The notes under the pieces were generated by a model, which made no database searches, was not told the DNA's origin, and worked only from the letters and a program-made list of their open reading frames with translations. Below are positions 13,419-36,564 of a stretch of 64,000 nucleotides of DNA, one piece after another. The DNA is taken from contig JACCIC010000005.1 in assembly GCA_018907035.1 (NCBI GenBank), positions 2,118,501 through 2,182,500 of the forward strand, written 5' to 3'. The translations under genes were made by a program, and so were the position numbers. Position 1 is the stretch's first letter. Each line of letters starts with the position of its first letter. This stretch comes from Sycobia sp. Sy_11. Lineage: Eukaryota > Arthropoda > Insecta > Hymenoptera > Epichrysomallidae.

Positions 13419-16359
13419 ATGAAGACACGATTTAATACATTCGATTTAGTATGCTCCGTTACAGAACTTCAAAAGTAAGAATATTTAAATAATTTAATAT
13501 AATTAATTGCTAATATGTTTAAGGTTATAATATAATATTTATTTTTACAATATTTTTGATTTCATATTGGAATTAAAATAAACTTTTAGGCTAGTTGGGA
13601 TGCGTGTGAATCAAATTTACGATATAGATAATAAAACATATTTAATTCGTTTTCAACGAAGTGAAGAAAAATGCGTTTTGTTACTTGAGTCTGGTAATCG
13701 TATACATACAACAGCTTTTGAATGGCCAAAAAATGTAGCTCCATCAGGATTTTCAATGAAAGTATGCATTATTGATTTCTAATATTCTTTAATTTAAGTA
13801 TAAATAAATATATACTATTGTTTCGGACAATGTTTTATCATTTTTAGATGCGTAAACATCTTAAAAATAAACGCCTTGAATGTTTAAAACAAGTAGGTGT
13901 AGACAGAATTATTGATCTGCAATTTGGTAGTAATGAAGCTGCTTATCATATTATTTTAGAATTATATGATCGTGGTAATATTATACTTACTGATCATGAA
14001 ATGACAATACTGAATATTTTAAGACCACATACTGAAAAAGATAAAATAAGGTATACATGAATTTTCATTATTCTGCAATATTTTCGATTACACAAATCAT
14101 TTTTAATCAAATAGATTTAAAAAATTAGATTTATAATAATAGTTTAATCGTAGAATTAATTAATCTAAATATATCTTGAGGAAAAGTGCTATCAACTATA
14201 ATAATAATTGTTAATTATAAGAATTTATTTTTGTAATTGAAAATTTACATGAAAGTATTTTAATATAGAAAATTATGAGTTGTAATTTTTGCAGTAATTA
14301 TTCTTTACATTTTTATTAATTTATTTAAAATTTAGATTAGGTGTCAAAGAGAAATATCCATTGTTTCGAGCACATACAAAAGTTATACCTTCAATGGAAG
14401 AGCTTGAAGATATTATAAAAAAAGCAAAAGAAGGACAAACTTTGAAAAATATTTTAAATCCAAATTTAGAAGTTGGTGCATCTGTGATTGATCATGTTCT
14501 TTTAGAAAGTGGTTTTCAACTTGGTTGTAAAATAGGAAAGGGATTTGATATTGAACAAAATATTGAAAAATTGTACATTGCTCTTCAAAATGCAGAAAAA
14601 ATGCTGGAAAATGCCAGAGTGAATGTTGCTAAAGGATATATTATACAAAAAAAAGAATTAAAACCCAAATTGGATGGTAAAGAAGAATTTATATATGCAA
14701 ATATAGAATTTCATCCATTTTTATTTGAGCAATATAAAAATCAATTTTATGTGGAATATGAATCCTTTGATAAAGCAGTTGATGAATTTTATTCCACCAT
14801 GGAAGGTCAAAAATTAGATTTAAAAGTTTTGCAGCAAGAACGTGATGCTTTGAAAAAGCTAGAAAATGTTAAAAAAGATCATGTTCAACGATTAATTTCC
14901 TTAGGAAAAACTCAAGAACAAGATAAACAAAAGGCTGAATTAATTACACGAAATCAAGAATTAGTTGATAATGCAATTTTTGCCATACAAAGTGCATTGG
15001 CAAATCAAACATCCTGGCATGATATACAAATTCTTTTAAAAGAAGCACAAGACAAAGGAGATTATGTTGCTTGTGCTATTAAACAACTAAAATTAGAAAC
15101 TAACCATATTTCATTACTATTAAGTGACCCTTATGAAGATAGCGATGAAGAAGAATCAGAGCTAAAATCAATGATTATAGATATTGATTTAGCTCATTCT
15201 GCATTTGGCAATGCAACAAAATATTATGATCAAAAACGATCAGCTGCTAAGAAACAACAAAAAACAATTGAATCTCAAGGAAAAGCCTTCAAATCTGCTG
15301 AAAAAAAAACTAAACAAACTTTAAAAGAAGTTCAAACAATTCATAGCATTAATAAAGCTAGAAAAGTTTATTGGTTTGAAAAATTTTACTGGTTCATTAC
15401 ATCTGAAAATTATTTAGGTAACATTTATTTTTTACATAATAAAATAATAAAAATTTTAAATAAATATTATTTTCAGTTATTGGTGGTAGAGATCAGCAAC
15501 AAAATGAATTAATTGTAAAAAGATATTTAAGAAATGGTGACATTTACGTTCATGCTGATCTAAGCGGTGCAAGTTCTATCGTTATAAAGAATCCAAATGG
15601 AGGTGCTGTGCCACCAAAATCATTGGCTGAAGCAGGAACAATGGCCATTGCATATAGGTAAGTTTTGAAAGGTTTTTTTATTGAAAATAATTCTATATAA
15701 ATAGTATTGAATTAATTCATACATTTGTTGTATTTTTATTGTAATTATATTTTAAAAACTATGAACAGATATATTTATATAATTGTAATACTTCATTTTT
15801 TAATTAAATCAAATCAGAAATAATTCCTTTAGTCTTGAATGTTTTTTTATTTCCAGTGCTATTTAATTTTTTTTTTTTAATTATTAATTGGAACAAAATG
15901 AATTTATTTTTAAGGAAAAGATGTATCTTTATATAACAGAAACATAGAAATTTATAAAGAAATAAATAAGTTATCTTATTTTACAAAATAGTATTGCTTG
16001 GGAAGCAAAAGTAGTTGCTGGTGCATGGTGGGTTAATAATGATCAAGTATCTAAAACTGCTCCGACTGGAGAATTTCTAACAACTGGATCTTTTATGATT
16101 CGGGGTAAAAAAAATTACTTGCCTCCTTGTCAGCTGATCATGGGATTAGGATTTTTATTTCGTTTAGAAGATAGTTCAATTGAAAATCATAAAAATGAAA
16201 GAAGAGTTAGAACTTTAGAGGAAGGTGAAGATAATGATCATATTGCAGAAACCTATAATGAAATAGAATTAGAAGATGAAGACCAAGATGGTAATATAAG
16301 TTATAAAATAGAAAATCAACACAAATATTTAACAATAGTTAAAAACAAATATTATATCA

Positions 16360-16419
<60 letters not shown>

Positions 16420-17638
16420 TTGTTCTTTAAATAGATAAATAAATATCTATGATATAATGCATTTTTAGATGTAAATAATCAAGATGGTGAACATATGCAA
16501 CGTATTAATGAAGAAACAATAGAAACTTTAAAAGATGAATCGAAAGAAAATTATGTGCATACAGTTAGTAATGATGTCCATGATGATGAGAACTCTTTGT
16601 TTCCAGATACACAAATTAATTTAGATTTATCTGGACCAAAGTAAATATTATTTGAGTATTTTAAAAATATTGTTTGTAATTGTAATTCAATATTTATTTC
16701 AGGATAAAATGTCATGTGGATGATTTAAAATCTATTACAAAAATCCAAACAAGTAATGATGATGTAGTATTTTTAGGTGACAATAAACCGGTTGTATTCA
16801 AAACTATGAAATCACAAGATATATGTAAAAGTCAAAGTCAAAATCAACCTTCTACAAAAGAGAAATTCGATGTACCAATAAATCAAAAAGGTCAATCAGG
16901 ATTAAAGAGAGGACAACGTGGAAAACTTAAAAAAATTAAAGAAAAATATAAAGATCAAGATGAAGAAGAAAGAAAATTATTAATGACAGTTTTACAGGTA
17001 TATTTATAACATTAATTGTATAAAATATATATTAAGTCTTCAATTAATTCTATTAATTATTTCTCGGTGACTTGCACATTTTGTGCATTGAAATAAATTT
17101 TTAGTCTGCTGGTATTGCAAAAGAAGATAAGCGAAAAAGTAAAAATAAAGATCCATCTGGTCCAAAACAACAAGGAAAGAAAAAAGTACCTTCGACGAAA
17201 ATAAATATACCACATGAAAATAATCGACCACCAGAAAATTTTGAGGAAGAAGATGCAGGTCCAGGTCCTGATGTTGATATGTTGGATCAATTAACTGGAA
17301 AACCATTAGTAGAGGATGAATTATTATTTTCAGTCCCAGTAGTAGCTCCTTATAATACACTGCAAAACTATAAGTCAGTAAAAATTAATATATTAATGTC
17401 AATTAGAAAAATAGTTTATTATAAATTGTATTATTATAGATTCAAACTAAAATTAACACCTGGAACTGGCAGAAGAGGAAAAGCCGCTAAAACTGCAGTA
17501 GCTGTTTTTCTTAAAGATAAATCAATAACTCCCAGAGAAAAAGATCTTTTAAAATCAGTAAAAGATGAAATTATTGCAAGAAATATACCTGGAAAGGTAA
17601 AAATTAGTGCTCCATTGACACAAAAATTAAAAAAATAA
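13419..17638 (+). CDS. NEMF: Ribosome quality control factor NEMF / Caliban (Rqc2 homologue)
   Basis: NEMF binds the peptidyl-tRNA-obstructed 60S subunit, recruits the Listerin E3 ligase, and adds C-terminal (CAT-like) tails to stalled peptides. Ten exons were rebuilt: 13419-13474, 13590-13761, 13848-14050, 14336-15417, 15477-15657, 15992-16290, 16469-16640, 16703-16997, 17105-17373 and 17440-17638. They sum to 2928 nt and 975 residues. The N-terminal NFACT-N domain begins MKTRFNTFD with the conserved Asp9, and Asp95-Arg96 of [11 protein letters not shown] match the residues needed for tailing in Rqc2/NEMF. A long coiled-coil region rich in Lys and Glu fills the 1.08-kb exon. The NFACT-R core includes [14 protein letters not shown] and [16 protein letters not shown]. 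An acidic linker and the C-terminal NFACT-C domain with [15 protein letters not shown] follow. Intron 6 contains a (TA)n microsatellite. The gene is convergent with VRK1. Confidence 0.96.
16366..16414. repeat. (TA)n microsatellite in a NEMF intron
   Basis: Pure alternating T/A tract of about 49 bp inside the intron after the exon ending at 16290. It is near the 5' part of the intron and does not disturb the splice sites. Confidence 0.95.
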
Positions 17639-18069
17639 ATTTAATTTTAAAAAATATATATTTAATTTTAAGCATATGTTAAAAATATTGTAAAAATGGT
17701 TATAAATAATATATTCAATTAAGTATAGCTAATTATTTATATTATATCTTTATGATATAAGTAATACAAAAGAAATGTAAAATAATATTAAAAAATACTT
17801 ATTAATATAAAACATACTTTCTTCTACTTGCTTATCTTATTCATAATGATAAAAAAACTTTATTACAAAATAGCATCATTATTAACGCTTAGGTTGATTT
17901 GATACTGCTCAACAGTTAAGGGCATACAAACATAATACATTATAACTAGTTTTTGTAATAGATTTTTTAATTTACAAATTTCCTAAACTGTATTGCGATA
18001 AATATTTTCGCAAAGAAGTTGTATAGAAGAAATATCTAAAATAACAGTCTCGGGCTTATGAAAGCTTTC
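17639..18069. other. Convergent 3' flanks of NEMF and VRK1
   Basis: 430 bp of AT-rich DNA between two stop codons that face each other. It must contain both 3' UTRs and poly(A) sites. No other feature is seen. Confidence 0.55.
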
Positions 18070-20090
18070 TTAGTCGTCAAACATATCTTTTTCACTATCA
18101 TATTCAGATCTATTTGATAATCGTTTTGTAGTTTCTATTTGTTTTGAATTTTTTGACGTTTTAGCAGCTGGACGAGATTTTGTTCCTCTTGCAATAATCT
18201 AATAAAAATATTATTTATTAAATTAAAATATATTGTATTAAATGTTGTAATTATAAATTTATATATTACTTCAGGTTCTGAATCAGTTATAGATGTTTCT
18301 ATTTGTTGTACAATTTTTTTACGGCCTCTCATAGTTGTTGCTTTTGTTGGAGTTATACTATTAATTGCATTTACTTTAGCTTTTCTTTTCTTAATTTGTA
18401 CTTCATATTCGGCATCGCCTTCAATATTTGATAATAATTGTTTTCTTATATCATTTCCAGTCATGCATTTTTCATCCAAAACTATTGTATCGATGCTACT
18501 GTTCAAAGAATCATTTAAAGATGCTTTATTTCGTTTCGCTTTTGAACTTTTAGTAACTGAAGTTTTTGCTTTTTTTGCAGAATCTTTAGCTTCTGTGGTC
18601 TTTTTTCTTTTTGGAGTTGATACTTTTCCGAGTTCTTTGTTGGAAAATTCTAGTTTATCAGAAAGTGTGTGATTAATTTTTTGTAAACCTTTAACAAGTA
18701 TATCTCTAAATTTATTATAATTTGGTATCTCATTGTATTTCATTGATGCTAACAGAGACATAAATTGATTAATACATGCTGGAATTTCGGTAGTTGTAAA
18801 ACATTCTTTTAAAAATTTTTGTACATTATTAAATGCTTTTTCTTTTTGTTGTTGAACGAAAGCAGGATCTTTTAAATTTGTTTCCCATGGCAATGAGCCA
18901 CATAGCCATTGAATCATATTGTAAAGCAATATTTCCATGTCACCTCTCATGGTTGGTACTGAAATTAATATTGTATTAAAAAAACTTGTTACAATACAAT
19001 ATTATTTATTCTAAAAAAATTTACCTCCCATATGGGCATCTCTACTTGTATACTCTATCGTACCATTATGAGCATTCTTTGGATCTAATTTAAATTCATT
19101 TTTTGTAGTGTATTTTGATGCTAAACCGAAATCTACTACATACACATTATTTTTGTCCTTCAAATCTAATAATAAATTAGCTCCTTTAATATCAGCATGT
19201 ACATACGTTCTAGAATGAATATACTCTAAAACATTTATCTGAAAAAATATTAATCAATACATGTATTAAGTAAATAATAAAAACTACAGTAGATGCAAGT
19301 CTGTAGATAAAATATTCTTGTAATAATAAATTGAATTACAATTTGCCAAGCGACTTTGTACACTGTATGTTCTGGAAACTTTCTTGCATTTTCAAGAAAA
19401 AGTTTCCATAAATCTATTCCATAACGTTCCATTACAAGAAAACGATATTTTTGTCCATTATAATCATGACTTCCACTACCAAGAAATGGTGGCATTCCCA
19501 AGTTTTGAAGTTTTTTCTCTTTTATCCAACTAGAAACTATAATAATAAAATGATACATAAAAAATAGATATATGTCCTATTTTATTTTGATTATCAAAGA
19601 TTTTTATAGACTTATTGCTTTTGCTAATATTATTAGTCTATTTTATTAATACCAATGCTTACTATCAGTAGGATTGGCATTTCGCATGTAAAAATTTCTT
19701 TCAACAAAAAGTGGTCCATTTTCATGTGGTTCCTAAAATAAACTGTTGTTGACTTATTTTATTCTAAATAGTAACATTCAATATGGGTAAATTATAAAAA
19801 TCTTACGTACAATTTTAATTACAGCAGGATAATCCGACGGTGTTTTGCCATTATATTGTGCAGCTATACAAAAAGGAAACATTATAAAAACAAAAAATAA
19901 TTTATATTAAAACGTAATAAAATAGCATACCAGCATAAATTTCTCCAAAACCGCCGACGCCAATAGACGTATTAATAATCCATTGTTGTTTTTTTAAATC
20001 CTCTAAAATTTCACCTTTGGGAATAGGATCTGGTAATTTGTATCCATTTGCTGCTTTTTTTCTAGGTGCCTTTTTGATTGCTGCCTTCAT
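18070..20090 (-). CDS. VRK1: Vaccinia-related kinase 1 (ballchen/NHK-1 type)
   Basis: A nuclear serine/threonine kinase that in flies phosphorylates histone H2A and BAF, acting in chromatin organisation in mitosis and meiosis. Seven exons were rebuilt: 20090-19931, 19863-19811, 19732-19663, 19536-19340, 19238-19025, 18958-18270 and 18198-18070. They total 1512 nt and 503 residues. The glycine loop is SIGVGGFGEIYA (42-53), the ATP lysine is in AVIKI (Lys70), the catalytic loop is HADIKGANLLL (Asp176), and VDFGLA supplies Asp196. GTIEYTSRDAH is the VRK-specific activation segment. The C-terminal half is a Lys/Ser-rich tail with basic clusters such as TPKRKKTTEAK and MRGRKK, which would serve as nuclear localisation and chromatin contact. 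The tail is longer than in human VRK1 and more like insect NHK-1. The gene is divergent from Greatwall, another mitotic kinase. Confidence 0.96.
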
Positions 20091-21689
20091 TATTTTTAAG
20101 ATTATAGAAATTCACTGGTAAACAAATTTCTGAAGGGCTTTTGAAAGTTCACAACACTTATAATTTGAATTCTTTCCTAAAAGACTTTGACGTATACATT
20201 ATACGAATAAATATTTAGATCAATTATGACTAATAGTTGAACGTACTTACAACAAATAACAAATGATAACTAAATAATAATAGAGCAAATTAGAGAACAT
20301 TCAAAGAAAAAAGGATACCAAACAATCTAACCAAGCGTTGCAATCGCAAGTTAGGACCTGGATTGACTAGCCTGAGCTGAGGCTTGGTCCGATTTTGGCG
20401 GTTGTTTAACCACTTATGTATTTGACGTACTAAAGCAGCTGTTTCGTGCACATGTGTTGCGCATGTGCAGTTTGAGTAGTTTGAGATTCGAACGTATAAT
20501 ATAAATGAAATATAATACGACGCTATTACGACGCAATGCCGAAATCATTTGATGCATAATATCTCTGATAATATGTACTGATTTGTATATATACGTATAT
20601 ACCATGCATGCACTAAGCTTATGTGCCTATATATAGGAAAGGTACTATCAGTACTATTGTCTTGTACTATCAAGTTATTTATGCCATCATATATTAACCA
20701 GTTATAACCCAACACAGATGAGATCTTGGGTGTTTCAACATCTCTTGTTTCAATCTCTAATTCTCTATATATATTATCAGATATTCTCTATATTTTACAT
20801 AGCTATATTTAGTATATAAATCAATCACGTACTATCATAGCCTATTTCAACTAATTTGAGCGAGCCTATTTATTAATATAAAAATTATCGATATATATTT
20901 TTCATTTGGTTGTGTTTGAGCTGCCCAGCTGTTTGTATGCTTCTGTGTACTTACATATTTGGTATATAAGCTTCGTCGTTCGTGTCAAGTTGTATGGGAG
21001 ATTTTAAATTTACTTATTACAGTTAAAAATTATAAAAATATATAAGATATTATAATTATTGGATTAGTGTGCATCTGCAGACCGTGCTACAGAGATTAAT
21101 TTCTTGTGCATATTCGCAGGCCGAGCCTTGATGGAGTTGCAGCTACAATCTGCACTCTCTAATCTTGCTCTAGACTTGATACAGAGCATAATAAAAGAAG
21201 ATAGATGAGATAGTGACGAATTGGTAGCAGGTGGTAGTTTATTGAAATTTATATAAATGTCCATCTTGTTTGGCATAAGAGGGACAGATGCAGTTTGCAT
21301 TTTGTATCTGCAAATCATCGGCAGGCTGCTCTGATACAATTACATCAGAGATTACGTATCATCATATGGTACATGCTAGCACCAGCTAACGCCTGCTTGT
21401 ACTAGCTAGCATCTGCTAGCACCTAGGCATTGGTGATCATCAAAATATTTCTAAAGTCCTGGAAGGTTCTGGTCGCTATCTATAACCAGGTACAATGCAT
21501 TTGCATCATACAATAAATACAGTGTCGTACGCCAGCTAGCACCTGATAGCACTCGCTAGCATCCATAGCGTTTAAGTAGCACATACTTACTGTTCTTCGC
21601 TAATAACGATAAACTTATCACGTATCATATATCAAAAACATATTATGTAGCGTAGTGTTTACAAATAGGACGCGGCATATCGACGCGGC
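20091..21689. promoter_or_regulatory. Intergenic region between VRK1 and Greatwall with short motif repeats
   Basis: Non-coding DNA between two divergent mitotic kinases. About 300 bp upstream of VRK1 lies TTTTGGCGG (20392-20400), which resembles an E2F site, and at about 20457-20470 TTGCGCATGTGCAG resembles an NRF-1 type palindrome. From about 21370 to 21570 the word GCTAGCA (or near variants) recurs at least six times (for example GCTAGCACCAGC, GCTAGCATCTGC, GCTAGCACCTG). Site names are by similarity only. The ORFs in this stretch are short and unlike any known family. Confidence 0.45.
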
Positions 21690-22232
21690 GACGCGCAACG
21701 CCACCGCAGTCGACCAGCGCGACGAGTTCGGCGAATTGTGACCGTCACCAGACGCGAAGACAGCGACCCCTAGCCACATTCAGCCGAATTTATCAGTATT
21801 CAGTAAGTATCATCAGCAGAACATTTATATTTTGGAGCGGGAGGCACGGCCTTGGCAAGGTGGGCAAAGAAGGCGGCGGACAGTCGGATTAGGCCGGATC
21901 AGCGGACGCGAGAAACACGATAGTACCTGATAGTACCTGCAGGTATCTGATAGTACCGGACTATACCGCACAAACTGGTGATTGCAGCGCTTTTTCGCCG
22001 CATTTAAAAAAAAGGAGGGCGATGGACGAATAGTGATCGACGAGAGTAGGCGTGTATAACATAACCGTCGATGCAATTAAATATTTTAGTTTTCAAAACA
22101 TTGAGCTCGTCATGACATACTTGAAATACTTTTTATGGTTTCAACGATCATTTCGATGAAGTGCAAAGTGATCAAGGTTCTTCCAAACTGTGCAATAGTT
22201 CGCCAATATATAACATATATTTTCATCTCTAC
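21690..22232 (+). promoter_or_regulatory. Putative non-coding first exon and leader of Greatwall
   Basis: A CpG-rich patch at about 21660-21790 ends in a good donor (GTAAGT at 21803-21808). A matching acceptor, ATATTTTAG, ends at 22089, upstream of the Greatwall start codon. The likely layout is a 5' UTR exon up to 21802, an intron at 21803-22089, and the coding first exon from 22090. The intron contains short repeats of GATAGTACCT at about 21920-21965. This is an inference from splice signals and composition. Confidence 0.4.
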
Positions 22233-25200
22233 ATGGAAACGATAGCGTTGGAGATGCCGGGCTCAATAATACCAGATGCAAATAATGTGAAAGACTTTTC
22301 GAATTCTACAGTCAACACTAATGGTGTATCAGAAAATGAGCCCGAGCAAAATTTATGCAAAGGAGTTAAAACTCCACAGCAACCTACTTCAGAACTTAAA
22401 CAAATTGATAATTCAATTTTTAACACTATTTCTAAAATAGTTAATCGAACCGCTAAGGTAGTATTGACTTATTTAAATTATATTTAATTCTATTGTTTTT
22501 TAACATAGATTTTTAAATTTTAGGTACCAGAAATACAAGATTTTAAAATTGTAAAGCCTATAAGTAGAGGAGCATTTGGTAAAGTATTCTTAGGATATAA
22601 AAAGTCTAATCCAGAACAAGTTTATGCTATAAAAGTCATGAAGAAAAATGATATGATTCACAAAAATATGGCATCACAGGTAGTAATAGAAAGAAATGCA
22701 CTTGCACTCGTTAGAAGCCCTTACTGTGTTCAGCTTTTTTATTCCTTGCAATCACTAACCAGTGTTTATTTAGTAATGGAATACATGGTAGGTGGTGATT
22801 TAAAAAGTTTAGTAGGCATGTATGGCTACATGGAAGAATCAATGGCAGCTTTTTATACTGCTGAGGTTTGTCTAGCTCTTGAGTATTTACATTCACATGG
22901 TATTGTTCATAGAGATCTTAAACCAGATAACATGCTTCTCTCCAAAGAAGGTCATGTTAAATTAACAGATTTTGGTTTGAGTAAAATTTCATCTCTACAT
23001 CGGGACCTAGAAATATCAGACTTAGTAAATTGTACACCAAGTTTATGTGCAAGAACTCCAGGCCAACTACTTTCCTTGACGTCTCACCTTACTTTTGAGT
23101 CTGGATTAAAATCAACGATTAGCAATGACTCAAATTTAAACTGCAGCAATCAAAGTAGTCCCGCTATGGACTTATTACCTGAACTACAGTTGAGAGCAAA
23201 TTTACAATATAATAATTCAATTATTTCCTCAGGTGCGGGGTCCAATGACTATTCTCGTGTTTCTGGTGTCACTCCATTTCAATCAGCTGAAGTACTGTCA
23301 ACTGAGACCGTATCAACCAGTAGCTATCATACTTGTGAGACATCAGAGTCAGGGACGTCAGCAAAGGTGTCAACATTAAAGAACAATAATAATAATGCTG
23401 CTGAAGAGGAAGATGAATCAACATTAGAGGCTGAGCAATCCCATCAACCTTTAGCTCAGCATACTAGTCCAATAACTACGTGCAAGAATTCTTTATTTAG
23501 AGGTACCAAAAGAAAAAGGGCTTTTCAAACATTACAAAGTACAGGTTTAACGCGAGAGATCTGCTTGATAGACTTGGATTGCGATTCAACACCCAAGAGG
23601 AAAAATCGCAGTCATGTTTATGCATGTAGAAGTCCATCAGTAGATGTCAAAACGTTTAATCACAAAGACCAAGAGGTTGATGGGAGTGCCAAAGCAGAAG
23701 CAGATAATGGATCGGTTAGAGTAGCATTTAGCACGCCGGTTTCTTCAACGAAACAACGTCGTCGTAAGGACCAATTGGTTTTTAAAAAAGATGAAGAAAA
23801 ATTATTGCTTAAAGCAACAAGATTTGATTTACCAACTAATGTGACAACGGATGTTACAAATGATGGTTTTAATGGAAATGAGGTTCAACATAGGTCGCCT
23901 CAAGGAATTTCGCCAATTAAGACACCATCTTCTTCAGGCAATAATTATACACCTTATAGAACGCCTAAATCGGTGAGGAGGGGTACGCAAGGTTGTCCTA
24001 ATCGTTCTGATGATAGGATTTTGGGAACACCAGACTATTTAGCTCCAGAGTTACTCTTACGACAAGGTTTTTATAGAACATTTAAATAAGTAACATAGAA
24101 ATATTAAAATAATGAAATTTTATATATTATAAACGTATTTTCTTTCTTTATAATGAATTAATTAATAAAAAGTGGTAGTATAATAATAAATTTCAATATA
24201 AGTGTGGAAGTTGATTATTTATTGTTGTTGATTGCTGCTTTGCTTGGGGGAAAAGTGTCTCACGGGTTAAAAATTAACGTATACACTATTATTGAATTAT
24301 ATTTTTATACTAAAAGAGTTGCAAAATTATCTTCTAATCGTTATTTAGAAAGTTAAAATTGTGTAAAATATACTTTTATTAAATTTTACATAAAAAAATT
24401 TTTGAGCCTTTGTTCACTCAGGTGATAAAGGCATAATTTTGTTTGTAAGTGCAGGACTATGTTTGCATAATCAAGGTTTCTTAATGGCCACAGTTCGATT
24501 CTTGTCATACATAATTTTTAAGTCATGAAAATTGAGTTTATTTTACATGCCAGTAAAAGGACTTTCTAGTTTATATGATAATAAATAAATGAATAAAAAA
24601 AATGAACTTTTTTCAAATTACATGTATTTAGACTAAATAATTACAATATTTGTTAATATTAATTAATAATTAGTTTATCATATTTTATTACATATTTGAA
24701 GCAATTAATTAGAATTTAAAACTTAATATCATTTATTTTATTTCAAGTGTTCGAAATATTATACAATCCTAGGAATTTACTTTAATTATTTTATTTCATC
24801 TATATTAATTTTGATAACAGGTCATGGTGCAGCCGTAGATTGGTGGGCATTAGGTGTTTGTTTGTTTGAATTTTGCACTGGCATTCCACCATTTAATGAT
24901 GAAACACCACAAGCGGTTTTCTCTAACATCCTTGCCCGAGATATTCCCTGGCCAGAAGATGATGAAAGTCTTTCAAAAGAGACGGCAAAGGCCATTGATG
25001 CACTTCTGACACTTGATCAAAGTGTGCGCCCAACAGCTAAAGAAGTGCGAATGATGCAGCTGTTTAAAGAATTTCCATGGGATGAGCCTCAAAAAGCTGT
25101 GCCACCATTTGTTCCTCAGCCCGACGATAATTACGATACTTGTTATTTTCAAGGTATGTGTTGACACAAATTCGTTAATACTATTATATGCATTATTCTC

Positions 25201-25527
25201 CTTAAGTTAATGAATGTAATAAAAAAGAAAACTAATCATATTAGTTTAATAAGTTAATAAACAGAATATAAAATGTTCAACTATATTTAAACATTACGTT
25301 TTATTAGACATAAAACTAAAATGCAATTAAGTTTATTAAAAATTTTTATTAAACGTAATACAAAGTAATATTTATACAAAGTAATAATTTATACAAAGTA
25401 ATGATTTTAAATTATTTTAGTTAGGAATTATTACAAAAAATATCTTTAATATTAATAATAAATAAATTTTTTGATTTCAGCACGCAATATATTACAACAT
25501 CTTAATGTCAGCAACTGTGATGCGTAA
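22233..25527 (+). CDS. gwl: Greatwall kinase (MASTL)
   Basis: Greatwall is an AGC-family kinase that phosphorylates endosulfine/ARPP19 and so blocks PP2A-B55, keeping cells in mitosis. The exons are 22233-22457, 22524-24066, 24821-25153 and 25481-25527, totalling 2148 nt and 715 residues. The ATG at 22233 ([10 protein letters not shown]) is the first in frame; an upstream GTG at 22161 was not used. The split kinase domain shows [11 protein letters not shown] (about 89-99), Lys112 of [16 protein letters not shown] (Asp206) and DFGLS (Asp224). An insert of about 350 residues rich in Ser, Thr and Pro follows before [12 protein letters not shown] (about 576). This insert between DFG and APE is the hallmark of Greatwall. 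[13 protein letters not shown] follows, and the AGC tail ends with [13 protein letters not shown], matching the MASTL C-terminus. The 3' neighbour is the convergent CLIP protease. Confidence 0.97.
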
Positions 25528-26406
25528 TCGTTGAACTGTTAGATATACTGTTAAATTTATCTGCAATAATTTTGAACCAATGTATTTTACCTAGTGAATT
25601 TTTTTATTTGTAAAATTAGTTTTATTTTTATATACGAACCTACGTATAAATTTATTACACAAGGCTGTTTTTCAAGACTTTTAGTCAGGCTTTTCGATAA
25701 AAATATAGATATATCAACATAGACGAATAAGTCATTGGTATGTAAAATTTTTGAGTTATAAAAGAATATGCATTGTGCCTTGACAATAAAGCCACATGTA
25801 GGATCATTTATACCGAGAGGTACTAATATGAACATGAAAGGCAAATTCTTGTTTTTTCATATACTTAGAAAAATGTTCTAATGAATAGGAGTGTGAATAT
25901 ATATATATTTTTGTATATGATAAAATTTTTTATGGTAAATGTTTTTACTATTGATCCATAAATTTTATAACATTTAGGTGACTGTGTTGTCAAAAATTTT
26001 ATAAAGAAGATAAATTTTGTATGTATTTGATCAATACAAGTATTATATTTTAAAATTAATAACTTATTCTATTCAATACAACATTTTTTTTATGTATTAA
26101 TTAAATATAGCTAATCCAAAATAGTAAAAAAAGTATAGCTTGTAGAAGCATGTTATGTAGTGTAAAGACCGTCTTATTTTTATAAAACTATATCTTAATA
26201 TTACAAAAGAGCACGTCTATTAACTATTTATAAAATACAAAGCATTCGAGATCTGATATCTTTACGAACCTAGTGAAGAGATCGTTTCCTTTTCTAGACA
26301 ATCAGTATCAATTCAAGGAAAAGGAGACGCCTCAATCTTTAGATCGAGTAAGGACAAAGCAAGAGTATAAAAAAGGAAAAAGGAAAAGATGAAGATTTCC
26401 AACAAT
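25528..26406. other. Convergent 3' flanks of Greatwall and the CLIP protease
   Basis: AT-rich DNA of 0.88 kb holding the 3' UTRs of two facing genes. It includes a short (TA)n run near 25898. No separate gene was supported; the 85-codon minus ORF at 25587-25844 has no recognisable similarity. Confidence 0.5.

Positions 26407-36564
<10,158 letters not shown>

Noticed and set aside
24400..24500. Possible tRNA-like A and B boxes in a Greatwall intron
   Set aside because: The GTTCGATTCT word is B-box-like, but no acceptor stem or complete cloverleaf could be drawn.
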